Assembly: GCF_008704535.1 (NCBI RefSeq)
Contig: NZ_CP023701.1
Coordinates: 1,798,001 to 1,862,000, forward strand
Reading direction: 5' to 3'
DNA from: Streptomyces subrutilus
Lineage (GTDB): Bacteria > Actinomycetota > Actinomycetes > Streptomycetales > Streptomycetaceae
Length of the DNA: 64,000 nt
In this document: positions 28,899-38,191 of the stretch, piece after piece
Numbering within the stretch: the first letter of the stretch is position 1
Layout of the letters: every line of letters begins with the position of its first letter
Made by a program: the position numbers and the translations under genes
Notes under the pieces: model-generated
The model's input: the letters and a program-made list of their open reading frames with translations, nothing else
The model's database searches: none
Told to the model about the DNA's origin: nothing

Positions 28899-29957
28899 AT
28901 GAGACTGACCGACATATCGCTGGACTGGCTGCTGCCCGGCAGCCTGCTGATCCTGGGCGTACTTGCGGCAGTTGCGGTACTGGCCAGGGGCAAGCGCGAG
29001 AGCGAGAAGGCAGCGGCCGACGACAGCTGGGAGCGCAGCGAGGAACGGCGCAGGCGCAAGGAGGCCTTCTACGGGTCGGCCTCGTACGTCCTGCTCTTCT
29101 GCTGCGCGGCGGTGGCCGCCGCGCTCTCCTTCCACGGGCTGGTCGGCTTCGGCCGGCAGAACCTCAACCTGTCCGGCGGCTGGGAGTACCTGGTCCCCTT
29201 CGGCCTCGACGGCGCCGCCATGTTCTGTTCGGTGCTCGCCGTCCGCGAGGCCAGCCACGGCGACGCGGCCCTGGGTTCGCGCATGCTGGTCTGGCTGTTC
29301 GCGGGCGCGGCCGCGTGGTTCAACTGGGTGCACGCGCCCAGGGGGATGGGCCATGACGGCGCTCCCCAGTTCTTCGCGGGGATGTCGCTCTCGGCGGCCG
29401 TGCTGTTCGACCGGGCCCTCAAGCAGACCCGCCGGGCCGCCCTGCGCGAACAGGGCCTGATCCCCAGGCCGCTGCCGCAGATCCGGATGGTCCGCTGGCT
29501 GCGGGCGCCGCGGGAGACCTTCGGCGCCTGGTCCCTGATGCTGCTGGAGGGGGTGCGCACCCTCGACGAGGCCGTGGACGAGGTGCGCGAGGACAAGAAG
29601 GAGAAGGAGAACGACCGGCACCGCCGCCGGGAGCAGCACCGCCTGGACCGGGCCCACATCAAGGCCCTGGGCAGGCAGAACAGGGCGTTCGGGCGGACCC
29701 GCGCCCGCGAGGGCGACATGCCGGGACTGACCCCCGGAACGGGCTCCGCGCCGGTCGGCGCGGAGCCGGCCATAGCGGAACCGGGACAACTGCCCGTGCG
29801 CCGAAGGCCCTCCCTGCAGGCCGTGAACGGAACCGACTCCCTTGACGGGACCGGACCGCGCACCGTCGACCTCACGGCCGAGGACGACACCCAGACCCTG
29901 CCCCGACTCGACTCACTGGAGCGCAAACTGAAGGACCTGGAGCAGCAGTTCGGCTGA
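28899..29957 (+). CDS. DUF2637 membrane protein
   Basis: A 352-residue protein with five predicted membrane segments (about residues 10-29, 60-82, 96-116, 128-146 and 156-172) and a charged cytoplasmic C-terminal half. The segment from SYVLLFCC through VPFGLDGAAMF matches DUF2637, related to plasmid spread proteins of Streptomyces. The C-terminal part contains a highly charged helix (VDEVREDKKEKENDRHRRREQH) and ends in a coiled-coil-like DSLERKLKDLEQQFG. The ATG at 28899 is chosen because the hydrophobic segment begins right after it. Function unknown. Confidence 0.82.
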   Translation: MRLTDISLDWLLPGSLLILGVLAAVAVLARGKRESEKAAADDSWERSEERRRRKEAFYGSASYVLLFCCAAVAAALSFHGLVGFGRQNLNLSGGWEYLVPFGLDGAAMFCSVLAVREASHGDAALGSRMLVWLFAGAAAWFNWVHAPRGMGHDGAPQFFAGMSLSAAVLFDRALKQTRRAALREQGLIPRPLPQIRMVRWLRAPRETFGAWSLMLLEGVRTLDEAVDEVREDKKEKENDRHRRREQHRLDRAHIKALGRQNRAFGRTRAREGDMPGLTPGTGSAPVGAEPAIAEPGQLPVRRRPSLQAVNGTDSLDGTGPRTVDLTAEDDTQTLPRLDSLERKLKDLEQQFG

Positions 29958-29992
29958 CAGGACCTCCCCCACACCCTGCGGGGCCCGCCGGT

Positions 29993-30631
29993 TCAGGCGG
30001 GCCCCGCTTCGCATGCGGCGTCGAGGGCCGCGCCGTACGGCGTGCCGTGCGCGGTGTCGTACGCGGTGTCGCGGGCGGCGCCGTACGGTCCGGGCCCGCC
30101 GGGGGGTCCGTGCAGTTCGAACCACATCACCTTTCCGGCGCCCCGGGCGAGCACCTCGACGCCCCAGGCGTCGGCCAGTGCCTGCACCAGCACCAGACCC
30201 CGGCCGTGCGTACCGTCGTCGGCGGTCGGTACGTACGGGCGGGGGCGCTTGGCGACGCGGTCGCGGACCTCGACGCGCAGCAGGGCGGGGGCGAGGCTGG
30301 CGGAGACCTCGGCCCCCTGGTCGGTGTGGACGAGGGCGTTGGTGACGAGCTCGGTGATCAGCAGTTCGGCCACGTCGGCGGTGTCGGTCCGGCACCGGTG
30401 GCGCATCAGCTCGCGCAGCGCCCTGCGGACCTCTCCGACCGCCTTCAGGTCCGCGCGGCGCACGCTCCGGGTGATCCGCAGCGTGTCCACCGCTCCCCCG
30501 CCCTCGGGGGCGGTGGACGGTTCGCGCGCTTCCGGCCTCCCCCTCCTCCACAGCTTTCCGGTCTTCGCCCCCACCCGCACGGCGATGTCCCTCCCGCGTC
30601 CATGGCTCTCGAACAGGTCTACGGGATGCAT
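29993..30631 (-). CDS. HATPase domain protein, anti-sigma-factor kinase-like
   Basis: A protein of about 212 residues with a GHKL/HATPase fold of the RsbW/SpoIIAB type: ELLITELVTNALVHT is the N box, VEVRDR the G1 box and THGRGLVLVQALADAWG the G2 box. Streptomycetes have dozens of such proteins; some phosphorylate anti-sigma antagonists or bind sigma factors. The C-terminal 30 residues are a degenerate Ala/Tyr/Thr repeat (DTAYDTAHGTPYGAA). The ATG at 30631 is chosen; an in-frame GTG at 30652 is possible. It follows the pyruvate oxidase gene by about 30 bases and may be cotranscribed with it. Confidence 0.82.
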   Translation of the reverse strand: MHPVDLFESHGRGRDIAVRVGAKTGKLWRRGRPEAREPSTAPEGGGAVDTLRITRSVRRADLKAVGEVRRALRELMRHRCRTDTADVAELLITELVTNALVHTDQGAEVSASLAPALLRVEVRDRVAKRPRPYVPTADDGTHGRGLVLVQALADAWGVEVLARGAGKVMWFELHGPPGGPGPYGAARDTAYDTAHGTPYGAALDAACEAGPA

Positions 30632-30662
30632 GCCCTCCGGGTCGGTCCGCACTCCTGCGGGC

Positions 30663-32405
30663 TCAGGGGCGCGGCACGTTGCGCAGGTTGGATCGAGCCA
30701 TCTGGATCATGCGGCCCACGCCGCCGTCCAGCACGATCTTGCTGGCGGAAAGCGCGAAACCGGTCACCATGTCGGCGCTGATCCTGGGCGGGATCGACAG
30801 GGCGTTGGGGTCGGTCACCACGTCGACCAGAGCGGGCCCCTTGTGCCGGAACGCGTCCTTGAGCGCCGCCGTGAGCTGCTTCGGCTTCTCCACCCGCACC
30901 CCGTAGGCACCCGCCGCGCGGGCGATGGCCGCGAAGTCGGGATTCTTGTTCGTGGTCCCGTAGGAGGGCAGGCCGGAAACCATCATCTCCAACTCGACCA
31001 TTCCGAGCGATGAGTTGTTGAACAGGACCACTTTGACGGGCAGGTCGTACTGCACCAGGGTGAGGAAATCTCCCATCAGCATCGAGAAACCGCCATCGCC
31101 CGACATGGAGACCACTTGACGGTTCCGGTCGGTGAACTGTGCGCCGATGGCCTGCGGGAGGGCGTTGGCCATGGAGCCGTGGCTGAAGGAGCCGATGACG
31201 CGCCGCTTGCCGTTCGGGGAAAGATAGCGCGCGGCCCACACATTGCACATGCCGGTGTCGACGGTGAACACCGCGTCCTCGTCGGCCAGTTCGTCGAGGA
31301 CCGAGGCGACGTACTCGGGGTGGATCGGCGTGTGCTTCTCGACCTTGCGCGTGTAGGCCTTCACCACTCCCTCCAGCGCGTCCGCGTGCTTCTTCAGCAT
31401 GCGGTCCAGGAACCGCCGGTCGGTCTTGGCCCGCACCCGGGTGTTCAGGGCGCGCAGGGTCTCCCGTACGTCGCCCCAGACGGCGAGGTCCAGCTGGGAG
31501 CGGCGGCCGAGGTGCTCGGGCCGGATGTCCACCTGGACGATCTTCACGTCGTCGGGGAGGAAGGCGTTGTACGGGAAGTCGGTGCCGAGCAGGATCAGCA
31601 GGTCGCACTCGTGGGTGGCCTCGTAGGCGGCGCCGTAGCCGAGGAGCCCGCTCATCCCCACGTCGTACGGGTTGTCGTACTGGATCCACTCCTTGCCGCG
31701 CAGGGCGTGGCCGATGGGCGCCTTGACCCGGTCGGCGAACTCCATGACCTCGGCGTGCGCACCGGCGGTGCCGCTGCCGCAGAAGAGGGTGACCCTGTCG
31801 GCCTCGTCGACGAGCCGGACCAGCTTCTCGATCTCGCCCTCGCCGGGGCGCACGGAGGGGCGCGCCGTGACGAGGGCGGTCTCCACCGACTTCTCCGGCG
31901 CGGGCTCGGAGGCGATGTCCCCGGGCAGCGCGACCACGCCCACTCCGCCGCGCCCGACGGCGTGCTGGATCGCGCTCTGCAGGACCCGGGGCATCTGCCG
32001 GGGGTTGGAGATCAGCTCGCTGTAGTGGCTGCACTCGGTGAACAGCCGGTCGGGGTGGGTCTCCTGGAAGTAGCCGAGGCCGATCTCCGAGGAGGGGATG
32101 TGCGAGGCCAGCGCGAGCACCGGGGCCATGGACCGGTGGGCGTCGTAGAGGCCGTTGATCAGGTGCAGGTTGCCCGGGCCGCAGGAGCCGGCGCAGGCCG
32201 CGAGCCGGCCGGTGACCTGGGCCTCCGCGCCGGCCGCGAAGGCGGCCGTCTCCTCGTGCCGGACCTGGATCCAGTCGATGCCGTCCGTGCGGCGGATCGC
32301 GTCCACCACCGGGTTCAGGCTGTCTCCGACGACTCCGTACATCCGGCGCACGCCCGCGCGCACCAGGATGTCGACGAACTGCTCCGCGACGTTCTGCTTG
32401 GCCAT
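30663..32405 (-). CDS. poxB: Pyruvate dehydrogenase (quinone) / pyruvate oxidase, ThDP enzyme
   Basis: A 580-residue thiamine-diphosphate enzyme expected to convert pyruvate to acetate and CO2 with electrons to quinone through FAD. The N-terminal ThDP pyrimidine domain has MYGVVGDSLNPVVDAIRR and the catalytic glutamate in RHEETAAFAAGAEA. The C-terminal PP domain has the GDGGFSMLMGDF...LFNN thiamine motif. The GSCGPGNLHLINGLYDAHR stretch and overall length agree with PoxB rather than acetolactate synthase, though related ThDP enzymes cannot be fully excluded. Confidence 0.88.
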   Translation of the reverse strand: MAKQNVAEQFVDILVRAGVRRMYGVVGDSLNPVVDAIRRTDGIDWIQVRHEETAAFAAGAEAQVTGRLAACAGSCGPGNLHLINGLYDAHRSMAPVLALASHIPSSEIGLGYFQETHPDRLFTECSHYSELISNPRQMPRVLQSAIQHAVGRGGVGVVALPGDIASEPAPEKSVETALVTARPSVRPGEGEIEKLVRLVDEADRVTLFCGSGTAGAHAEVMEFADRVKAPIGHALRGKEWIQYDNPYDVGMSGLLGYGAAYEATHECDLLILLGTDFPYNAFLPDDVKIVQVDIRPEHLGRRSQLDLAVWGDVRETLRALNTRVRAKTDRRFLDRMLKKHADALEGVVKAYTRKVEKHTPIHPEYVASVLDELADEDAVFTVDTGMCNVWAARYLSPNGKRRVIGSFSHGSMANALPQAIGAQFTDRNRQVVSMSGDGGFSMLMGDFLTLVQYDLPVKVVLFNNSSLGMVELEMMVSGLPSYGTTNKNPDFAAIARAAGAYGVRVEKPKQLTAALKDAFRHKGPALVDVVTDPNALSIPPRISADMVTGFALSASKIVLDGGVGRMIQMARSNLRNVPRP

Positions 32406-32489
32406 GGGGAGGCGCCCTCTCCGGTTTCCGGTCCGGTCCCGTCCGGTTCTCCGTTGCGTGTGCCTCCCATCCAGCCACGTATGTCCCGG

Positions 32490-34063
32490 TTACGCCTCCC
32501 AGACCGCGGCCGTGGTGCGGTCGTCGGCGTACCCCTTGAGGCGGAGCTGGGTGTCCGCGAGGAAGGCAGCGAGGCCCGGCGGCTCGGGCGCGGACCAGCG
32601 CGCGGTGAGCTCCGCGGACAGGGACGCCTCCTCCCGCATGGGCTCCGCGAGCCCGCCGGAACACAGCAGCAGGACGTCCCCCGGGCGGGCGACGGAGGCC
32701 CGGAACCGGAAGTCCGCCCCGGCGGGGCCGTCCGGGGCACCGGGCTCCAGGTCCTGCCAGCGGCCGGCCCGGAGCCGGAACAGTCCGCCCGCGCCCGCGC
32801 CGAAGCAGATCCGGGTGCTGCACCGCGGGTCCACCGGGAGCAGCAGGCCGCGCAGCCCTGCGGTGTACGCGCCCTCCGCCAGGCCCAGCTCGGCGGCGCG
32901 GGCCCGCAGCCGGCCGTGGCCTCGGTCGGTGAGCCGCTGGAGGCCGGAGCGCAGGGCCTCGCGGTGCCCGGCCAGGATGTCGGCCGCGAGGCGTTCGCGG
33001 CTGCGGCCGACGGCCGCGGCGACCGTGCGGCACAGGTCGGCGGCGGCCTCGGCGGCGCCGGGGGCGGCCCGGTCGCCCCCGGCGAGGACCACGAGCACGA
33101 GGGCCTCGTCGCCGCTGCCGAAGCGGGCGGTGAGCAGGTGGTCGCGACGGGGCTCGCCCCGGTAGCGGGCCGAGTCCCCGCGTACGGAGGCGGCGCGCAG
33201 GGTGTACGTGCCGTACCGGGCGCCCTCCAGGACGGTGTCGGGGGTCAGGGTGTCGACGGCGGCCGGATCGGTACGGGGCAGGGCGCCCGGTTCGGCGGCG
33301 TAGGTGGGGGCGCGGTCGCCGAGGTGGCGCACCACGGGCCGCGCGCCGGGCGGTGGGGCGACCGGCGCCCGGGGCGGCCCGCCGCCCGGCCCGTCCGACA
33401 CGGGCGGCACCGCCACCCCGCCCAGCGCGTACCCGGTGACCCCGCCGATCCGGGGGTCGGCGGGCGGGTCGGCCGGGGGCGGTGGTGCGGGGGTGGTCGC
33501 CGGCGCGGTCGCCGGGGGCGGAGGCACGGCGGGCGTGGCGCCGGGCCCGGAGCCGCCCTGTCGCGGCCCCGGCAGCAGCCCCTCCCGCCGCCGGGCCGGG
33601 GCGGGGGGAACCGCGGGCACGGGCGGCGGCAGCGCGGGGCCTTCCGCGCGCGGAACCGGCGGCTCGGACGGCTCGGCGACGGCAGGCGGGGCCGGCGGGG
33701 CCGGCGGCGGCGCGGATTCCGCGGCGGCGCCGGGTGCCCGTGGCGGCGGTTGCGGTCCCGCCGGGGCCGCGGGCGGCGGCGGGGGTGGTGGTGGTGCGGC
33801 GGCCCGCGGCGGTTGCTGCGCGGGTGCGGGCGACGGGCGCGGCGGGGGCTCCGGGATGCCGGATGCCGGGGCGGCCGGTGGTGGGGGTGGGCTGTCGTGG
33901 CGGGTGGGGGTGGGGGTGCCTGCGGAGGGACCGTCGGAGGGGTCGTCAGGACCGCCGCCGAGCGGAAGCGGTGGTCCAGCGTGTCCCCCGGGTCGGGGGC
34001 CGCTGCCGCGTCCGGGTCCTCGTAGAGCTTCTGCCACCAGTCGTCCGCGCCCTGCTGACTCAT
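32490..34063 (-). pseudogene. PP2C-like phosphatase gene with apparent -1 frameshift in a proline-rich linker
   Basis: The phosphatase-like part (about the last 250 codons) reads cleanly in one frame: TYTLRAASVRGDSARYRGEPRRDHLL, LVLVVLAGGDR, RPGDVLLLCSGGLAEP and KGYADDRTTAAVWEA are PP2C-type motifs. The natural N-terminus, MSQQGADDWWQKLYEDPD from the ATG at 34063, lies in another frame. Codon bias (rare CTA, GAA and CGA codons when read in the downstream frame) shows that the switch happens in the C-tract region 33903-33919. One base appears to be missing. A long Pro/Ala linker joins the halves. This could be a true mutation, a slippage site or a sequencing error. Confidence 0.72.
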
Positions 34064-34114
34064 TCCCCTATTGTCGGCCTCCGGCCCGGCCGGAAAACGC
34101 CGAACGCGCGAAAA

Positions 34115-34144
34115 GGGCCCACCGGACCGCCGTCCGGTGGACCC
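34115..34144 (-). terminator. Rho-independent terminator after the subtilase gene
   Basis: On the minus strand, CCACCGGAC pairs with GTCCGGTGG (nine pairs, extended by three after a mismatch) and is followed by CCCTTTTCGC, a short T-run. It lies about 80 bases past the peptidase stop. Confidence 0.8.
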
Positions 34145-34222
34145 CTCCCGCCGTGCCCCGGCGGTCACGCGGGCTGCGGAGCGGTCCCGGACGGCGTCAC
34201 CCGCCGGGACCGCCCGCACCCG

Positions 34223-37200
34223 CTAGCGGACGTCGTACGCCCGCGCGACCGTCTGGGCCACCGACGCCCCGTTCGCGTCGGTCAGTTCGACCTTCAGCGA
34301 CACCGGCTTGCCGGAGGCTCCCTCGTGGTTCACGACCGCGGTCCACGCACCGCCGCGCTCGGTCACCTTCGCGTCCGTCCAGGTCTCCCCGTCGTACGAG
34401 TACGACAGCCGGGCGGACTTCAGCGCACCGGGCGCGTAGCCCGCGTGCCCGGTGACGGAGAGTCCTATCCGCTGTCCGTCGGCCGCCGGGACCGTCTTCG
34501 TCCCGTCCATCGGGGCCGCGTAGCGCGGGAAGAGCACCGGCAGGCCCTGCGAGTAGGCGGCCGGGTCGAGCGCGGAGGTGAACCCCCACGTCGTGCGGAC
34601 CGAGGTGGACCGCTGCCAGGTGCGCGCGGGCGGACCGATCTTCTGGACGGACTGGGTCAGTTCGTACCGGCCCCGCTCGGCCGGGACCTCGAACGCGCCG
34701 AACGGGTACCAGCTCTCGCCGATGACCTCCCCGTCGCGCTTGAGCTGGAGGCCGCCGATGTCGCCGAAGGAACCGGGCTGCGCGAAGTGCGACCCGTCGC
34801 CCCACATGGCGGGGGCGAAACCGATCAGGTTGCCCTGGCGCTCGGCGGCCAGCGTCTCCTTGCCGGTGCGGTCGCGCGGGGCGACGGGGCCGGTCACCCC
34901 GTCGTACCAGCGCGCCGTGGTCCGCTGCCCCTTGGTGTAGGTGCGCTGCGCTCCCGTCATGAACTCGCCCCAGGGGAAGCTGCTGGAGAGCAGCTGGTCC
35001 CAGGAGGTGTCGCCGGCGGTGTAGTACTCGGTGCGCCGGCCCGGGGCCGCGACGGTCTCGATCGAACCGAAGGAGACGGCGCTGCCGATGGGCCGGTAGG
35101 CGCCGGCGATGTCGATGAAGTCGGCCGGCGTGCCCATGGAGTCGTACGTGGCGTCGACCCGGCCGAGGTCGCGGTCGCGCACCCGGTAGGTGTGTCCGCC
35201 CTGGACCCGGCCCGTCTCGGGGAAGGCGAGGGAGTAGACGTACGGGCTCTTCGCCGTGCCCTTCCAGGACAGCGCGACCCTGCCGGCCGCGAGCCGGTCG
35301 AGCAGGGCCCGGCCCTCGCCGGACTGGACGGCGAGGACGGGCACGGGGGCGCCGCCGAAGCCGGTGGAGGGGATCCAGCGGCCGGGGGCCGCGCGGTGGG
35401 CGAGCACGGCGACGGCGCCGGCGTCCTTGGCGTGCTGCGCGGCCTCGGACAGCGCCCCGTCCGCGGTCTCGACCAGGGCGATCGCGCCCTTGGCGCCGGC
35501 CGCGGCGAACTCCTCGGGGGTGCCGGAACCGGCGTTGACCAGGGGCGCGCTGCCGCGCCCGTCGAGGTTGTCGCTGCCGGTGGAGGCGGTGACGGGGTGC
35601 AGCGCCGGGCCGCCGGCCACCTTCAGCTCGGAGAGCACGGGGGCGCCGGCCCGCCAGTAGCTGCCGAACTCGAACTCGCCGTCCTCGGCGCGGCCTTCGA
35701 CGGAGGCGTAGTAGCCGCGGATGCTCCGGCCGCCCGTGGCGGTGCCGGCGTGCAGCCAGGCGGCGTCCCAGCTGCGGGCGAAGCCGAGGGTGGTGTTGCG
35801 GGCTTCGAGGGGCTGGTCGGCCGCGATGTCCAGGCGCCCGGCCCTGCGGGCGTCCAGGACGACGGTGGTGTCCTTCTTCACCTCGACCTGCGGGCGGCCG
35901 AGGTAGGTCAGCGAGTCGATCAGCTCGGCGCCCTCGCCCGCGTCGGGGGTGCCGACGAAGGCGGAGAGGAAGTACGCGCCGGGGCGGACCCGGTAGACCT
36001 GGTCGGCGGCGCCCTCGTTGAAGCGGCGCTCGCCGCTGGCGTCGTCGGTGCCGATGACGTCGAGGGAGGACGGTCCGCCGGCCGGCTTGCCGGCGCGGTC
36101 GATCAGCTTGACGCGCAGGGTCACCGTCTGCGGCTCGACGTAGAGCGAGAACGGCGTGGAGACGCGGACCGTGCCGGAGGTGGCGACGACACGGCCGGTG
36201 ACGTCCCCGTACTGGGAGCGCTCCAGCTTCGCGGCCGGGTCGAGGGCGAGCGGCACCTTGACGGTCGCCCCGGCCGGGACGGTCACCGAGCGCCGCTCCA
36301 GGCGGGCGATCGGGCTGCGGACGGCGGAGCCGTCGTTGCCGGTGACCTTCTCCACGGCGAGGTCCAGGGTGACGGGCCGGGTGCCGGTGTTGGTGTACGG
36401 GACCTCGACGGCGGTGCGGTCGCTGCGGTCCTGCGGCCAGTTGTAGGCGCCGCCCTGGACGGCGGGGGCGCTCAGGACGGCGGTGTCCACGGCGGCCTTG
36501 ACGTCGAGGCGGCCGCCGCCGGTCTCCCGGACGTCGCCGGGGACCCTGGTGTTCGCGGAGCCGACGAGCGCGGCCTTGATCTGCCGGGCGGTCCAGTCGG
36601 GGTGTCGCTGCTTGACGATGGCGGCGGCGCCCGCGACGTGCGGGGTGGCCATCGAGGTGCCGGACATGGACTGGTAGGCGTACACCCCGCGGCCGCCCGC
36701 GGCGGCCGCCGAGATCCCGACGCCGGGGGCGGCGATCTCGGGCTTGAGGGTGTGGTCGAGGCCGGCGGGTCCGCGGCTGGAGAAGGACGCCGTGGTGTCG
36801 TCGCGGTCGACGGCGCCCACGGTCAGCACGCTCGGCGCGCAGCCGGGAGAGGAGACCGTGTTGTTGCCGGGGCCGGAGTTGCCCGCGGCGATCACGAAGA
36901 GGGTGCCGGTGTTCTGGGCGAGCCGCTCGGCGGCGGCGCTCATCGGGTCGTCGCAGCTCGTCTGCGAGGGGTCGCCGAGGCTCATGGAGACGACGTCGGC
37001 CTTGCTCGCGACGGCCCACTCCATACCGGCGATGATCCACGAATCGAGGCCGTAGCCCTGGTCGTTGAGGACCTTGCCGCTGAGCAGTTCGGCGCCCGGG
37101 GCGACGCCCCTCTTGGCGCCGCCGCTCGCGGCGCCGGAGCCGCCGACGGTGGAGATGGTGTGCGTGCCGTGGCCCTGGCGGTCGGCGTCGGAGTCGGAGT

Positions 37201-37990
37201 CGGTGAAGTTCTTCGACTCCCCCACGCGGCCCTTGAGGTCGGGGTGGTCCAGGTCGGTGCCGGTGTCCAGGACGGCGACCCTGGTGCCCTTGCCGTCGTA
37301 TCCGGCGGCCCAGGCGGCGGTGGCGTTCACCTGCTTCGTGGAGCGCTCCAGGTTCGCCCGGACCTTGCCGTCCAACCACAGTTTGCGCAGGGTGCCTGAG
37401 GCGGCGCGGGCGCGGGCGTCGGTGCCGGTGACGTCGGCCCAGAAGGAGGCGGCCTGCTGCTTGTCGGCGCTGAGCGCGACGCCGCCGATGGAGTCGAGGA
37501 CGCGGGAGCGGTCGGCGCCGCGGGGTGCGGGCGGGGCGCTGCGCGCCACGTCGACGGAGGCGTCGTACACGGCGATCAGCGGCAGCTTCGTGCTGTGCAC
37601 GTCGTCGTAGCCCTGCCGGACGAGGCCCGTGACGTTGAAGAGTTCGTGGTCGACCCTGCCCGAGGCGAGCGCCTTGAGCGCGCCCTCGGGGTAGACGTAG
37701 AGGTCCTCGCCCGACTGGCGGGTCTGCACGACCGGCTGCGAGCCGTCCTCGCGCGGCATGGCGGTGGCGGCGCTGCGGCCGGCGGCGTCGGTGGAGACCA
37801 CGATCCGGTCGCCGGTGACCAGGGTGACGGTCACGGGCGCCGTCGACCGCTTTGCGGCCGCTTCGCTCCCCGTGACGGGTCTCGTGTCCGGTGCTCCGCC
37901 GCTCGGCTGTGCCGTGGACGGGCCCACGGCGGTGACGGCGAGGGCGACCGCCGTGGCAGCCCCCCATGCCGTACGCGATATCGGGCGCAT
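34223..37990 (-). CDS. Secreted S8 family serine peptidase (subtilase)
   Basis: A 1255-residue exported protease. A signal peptide is visible at residues 1-27 (RTAWGAATAVALAVTAVGPSTAQ). The catalytic triad is Asp242 (AVLDTGTD), His274 (GHGTHT) and Ser446 (SMSGTSMATPH), with oxyanion Asn371 in AAGNSGPG. A PA-like insert appears later (FAAAGAKGAIALVETADGA), followed by beta-rich domains to the C-terminus. The ATG at 37990 has GGGGAGAG four bases upstream; a TTG at 38017 lacks this. It likely degrades extracellular protein. It is divergent from a TrmB/LuxR-type regulator. Confidence 0.93.
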   Translation of the reverse strand: MRPISRTAWGAATAVALAVTAVGPSTAQPSGGAPDTRPVTGSEAAAKRSTAPVTVTLVTGDRIVVSTDAAGRSAATAMPREDGSQPVVQTRQSGEDLYVYPEGALKALASGRVDHELFNVTGLVRQGYDDVHSTKLPLIAVYDASVDVARSAPPAPRGADRSRVLDSIGGVALSADKQQAASFWADVTGTDARARAASGTLRKLWLDGKVRANLERSTKQVNATAAWAAGYDGKGTRVAVLDTGTDLDHPDLKGRVGESKNFTDSDSDADRQGHGTHTISTVGGSGAASGGAKRGVAPGAELLSGKVLNDQGYGLDSWIIAGMEWAVASKADVVSMSLGDPSQTSCDDPMSAAAERLAQNTGTLFVIAAGNSGPGNNTVSSPGCAPSVLTVGAVDRDDTTASFSSRGPAGLDHTLKPEIAAPGVGISAAAAGGRGVYAYQSMSGTSMATPHVAGAAAIVKQRHPDWTARQIKAALVGSANTRVPGDVRETGGGRLDVKAAVDTAVLSAPAVQGGAYNWPQDRSDRTAVEVPYTNTGTRPVTLDLAVEKVTGNDGSAVRSPIARLERRSVTVPAGATVKVPLALDPAAKLERSQYGDVTGRVVATSGTVRVSTPFSLYVEPQTVTLRVKLIDRAGKPAGGPSSLDVIGTDDASGERRFNEGAADQVYRVRPGAYFLSAFVGTPDAGEGAELIDSLTYLGRPQVEVKKDTTVVLDARRAGRLDIAADQPLEARNTTLGFARSWDAAWLHAGTATGGRSIRGYYASVEGRAEDGEFEFGSYWRAGAPVLSELKVAGGPALHPVTASTGSDNLDGRGSAPLVNAGSGTPEEFAAAGAKGAIALVETADGALSEAAQHAKDAGAVAVLAHRAAPGRWIPSTGFGGAPVPVLAVQSGEGRALLDRLAAGRVALSWKGTAKSPYVYSLAFPETGRVQGGHTYRVRDRDLGRVDATYDSMGTPADFIDIAGAYRPIGSAVSFGSIETVAAPGRRTEYYTAGDTSWDQLLSSSFPWGEFMTGAQRTYTKGQRTTARWYDGVTGPVAPRDRTGKETLAAERQGNLIGFAPAMWGDGSHFAQPGSFGDIGGLQLKRDGEVIGESWYPFGAFEVPAERGRYELTQSVQKIGPPARTWQRSTSVRTTWGFTSALDPAAYSQGLPVLFPRYAAPMDGTKTVPAADGQRIGLSVTGHAGYAPGALKSARLSYSYDGETWTDAKVTERGGAWTAVVNHEGASGKPVSLKVELTDANGASVAQTVARAYDVR

Positions 37991-38191
37991 CGCTCTCCCC
38001 AGGTGAATTCCGGCCAACTACTGCATTGCACGGCAAAGCTGCCGCGTAAATGGCTTCTGGCCAGCGGATGTTGGTGCTGCGGTGGCATGACCTTGGCAGA
38101 GAGGCAGGGGGTGCGGCGATGATGTCCGCGGCGGGTTTGCGCCGTGGCCGCTTCCCGCCAGGCGCGGCGCGGAGGGCGTGGAGAGGTGGGG

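Noticed and set aside
30619..33033. 804-codon minus-strand frame over poxB
   Set aside because: Arg/Pro/Gly-rich shadow frame that overlaps a full pyruvate oxidase in another frame.
34064..34219. Longer N-terminus for the PP2C-like protein
   Set aside because: The frame is open up to 34219 but covers the terminator of the upstream subtilase gene; MSQQGADDWW at 34063 is the natural start.
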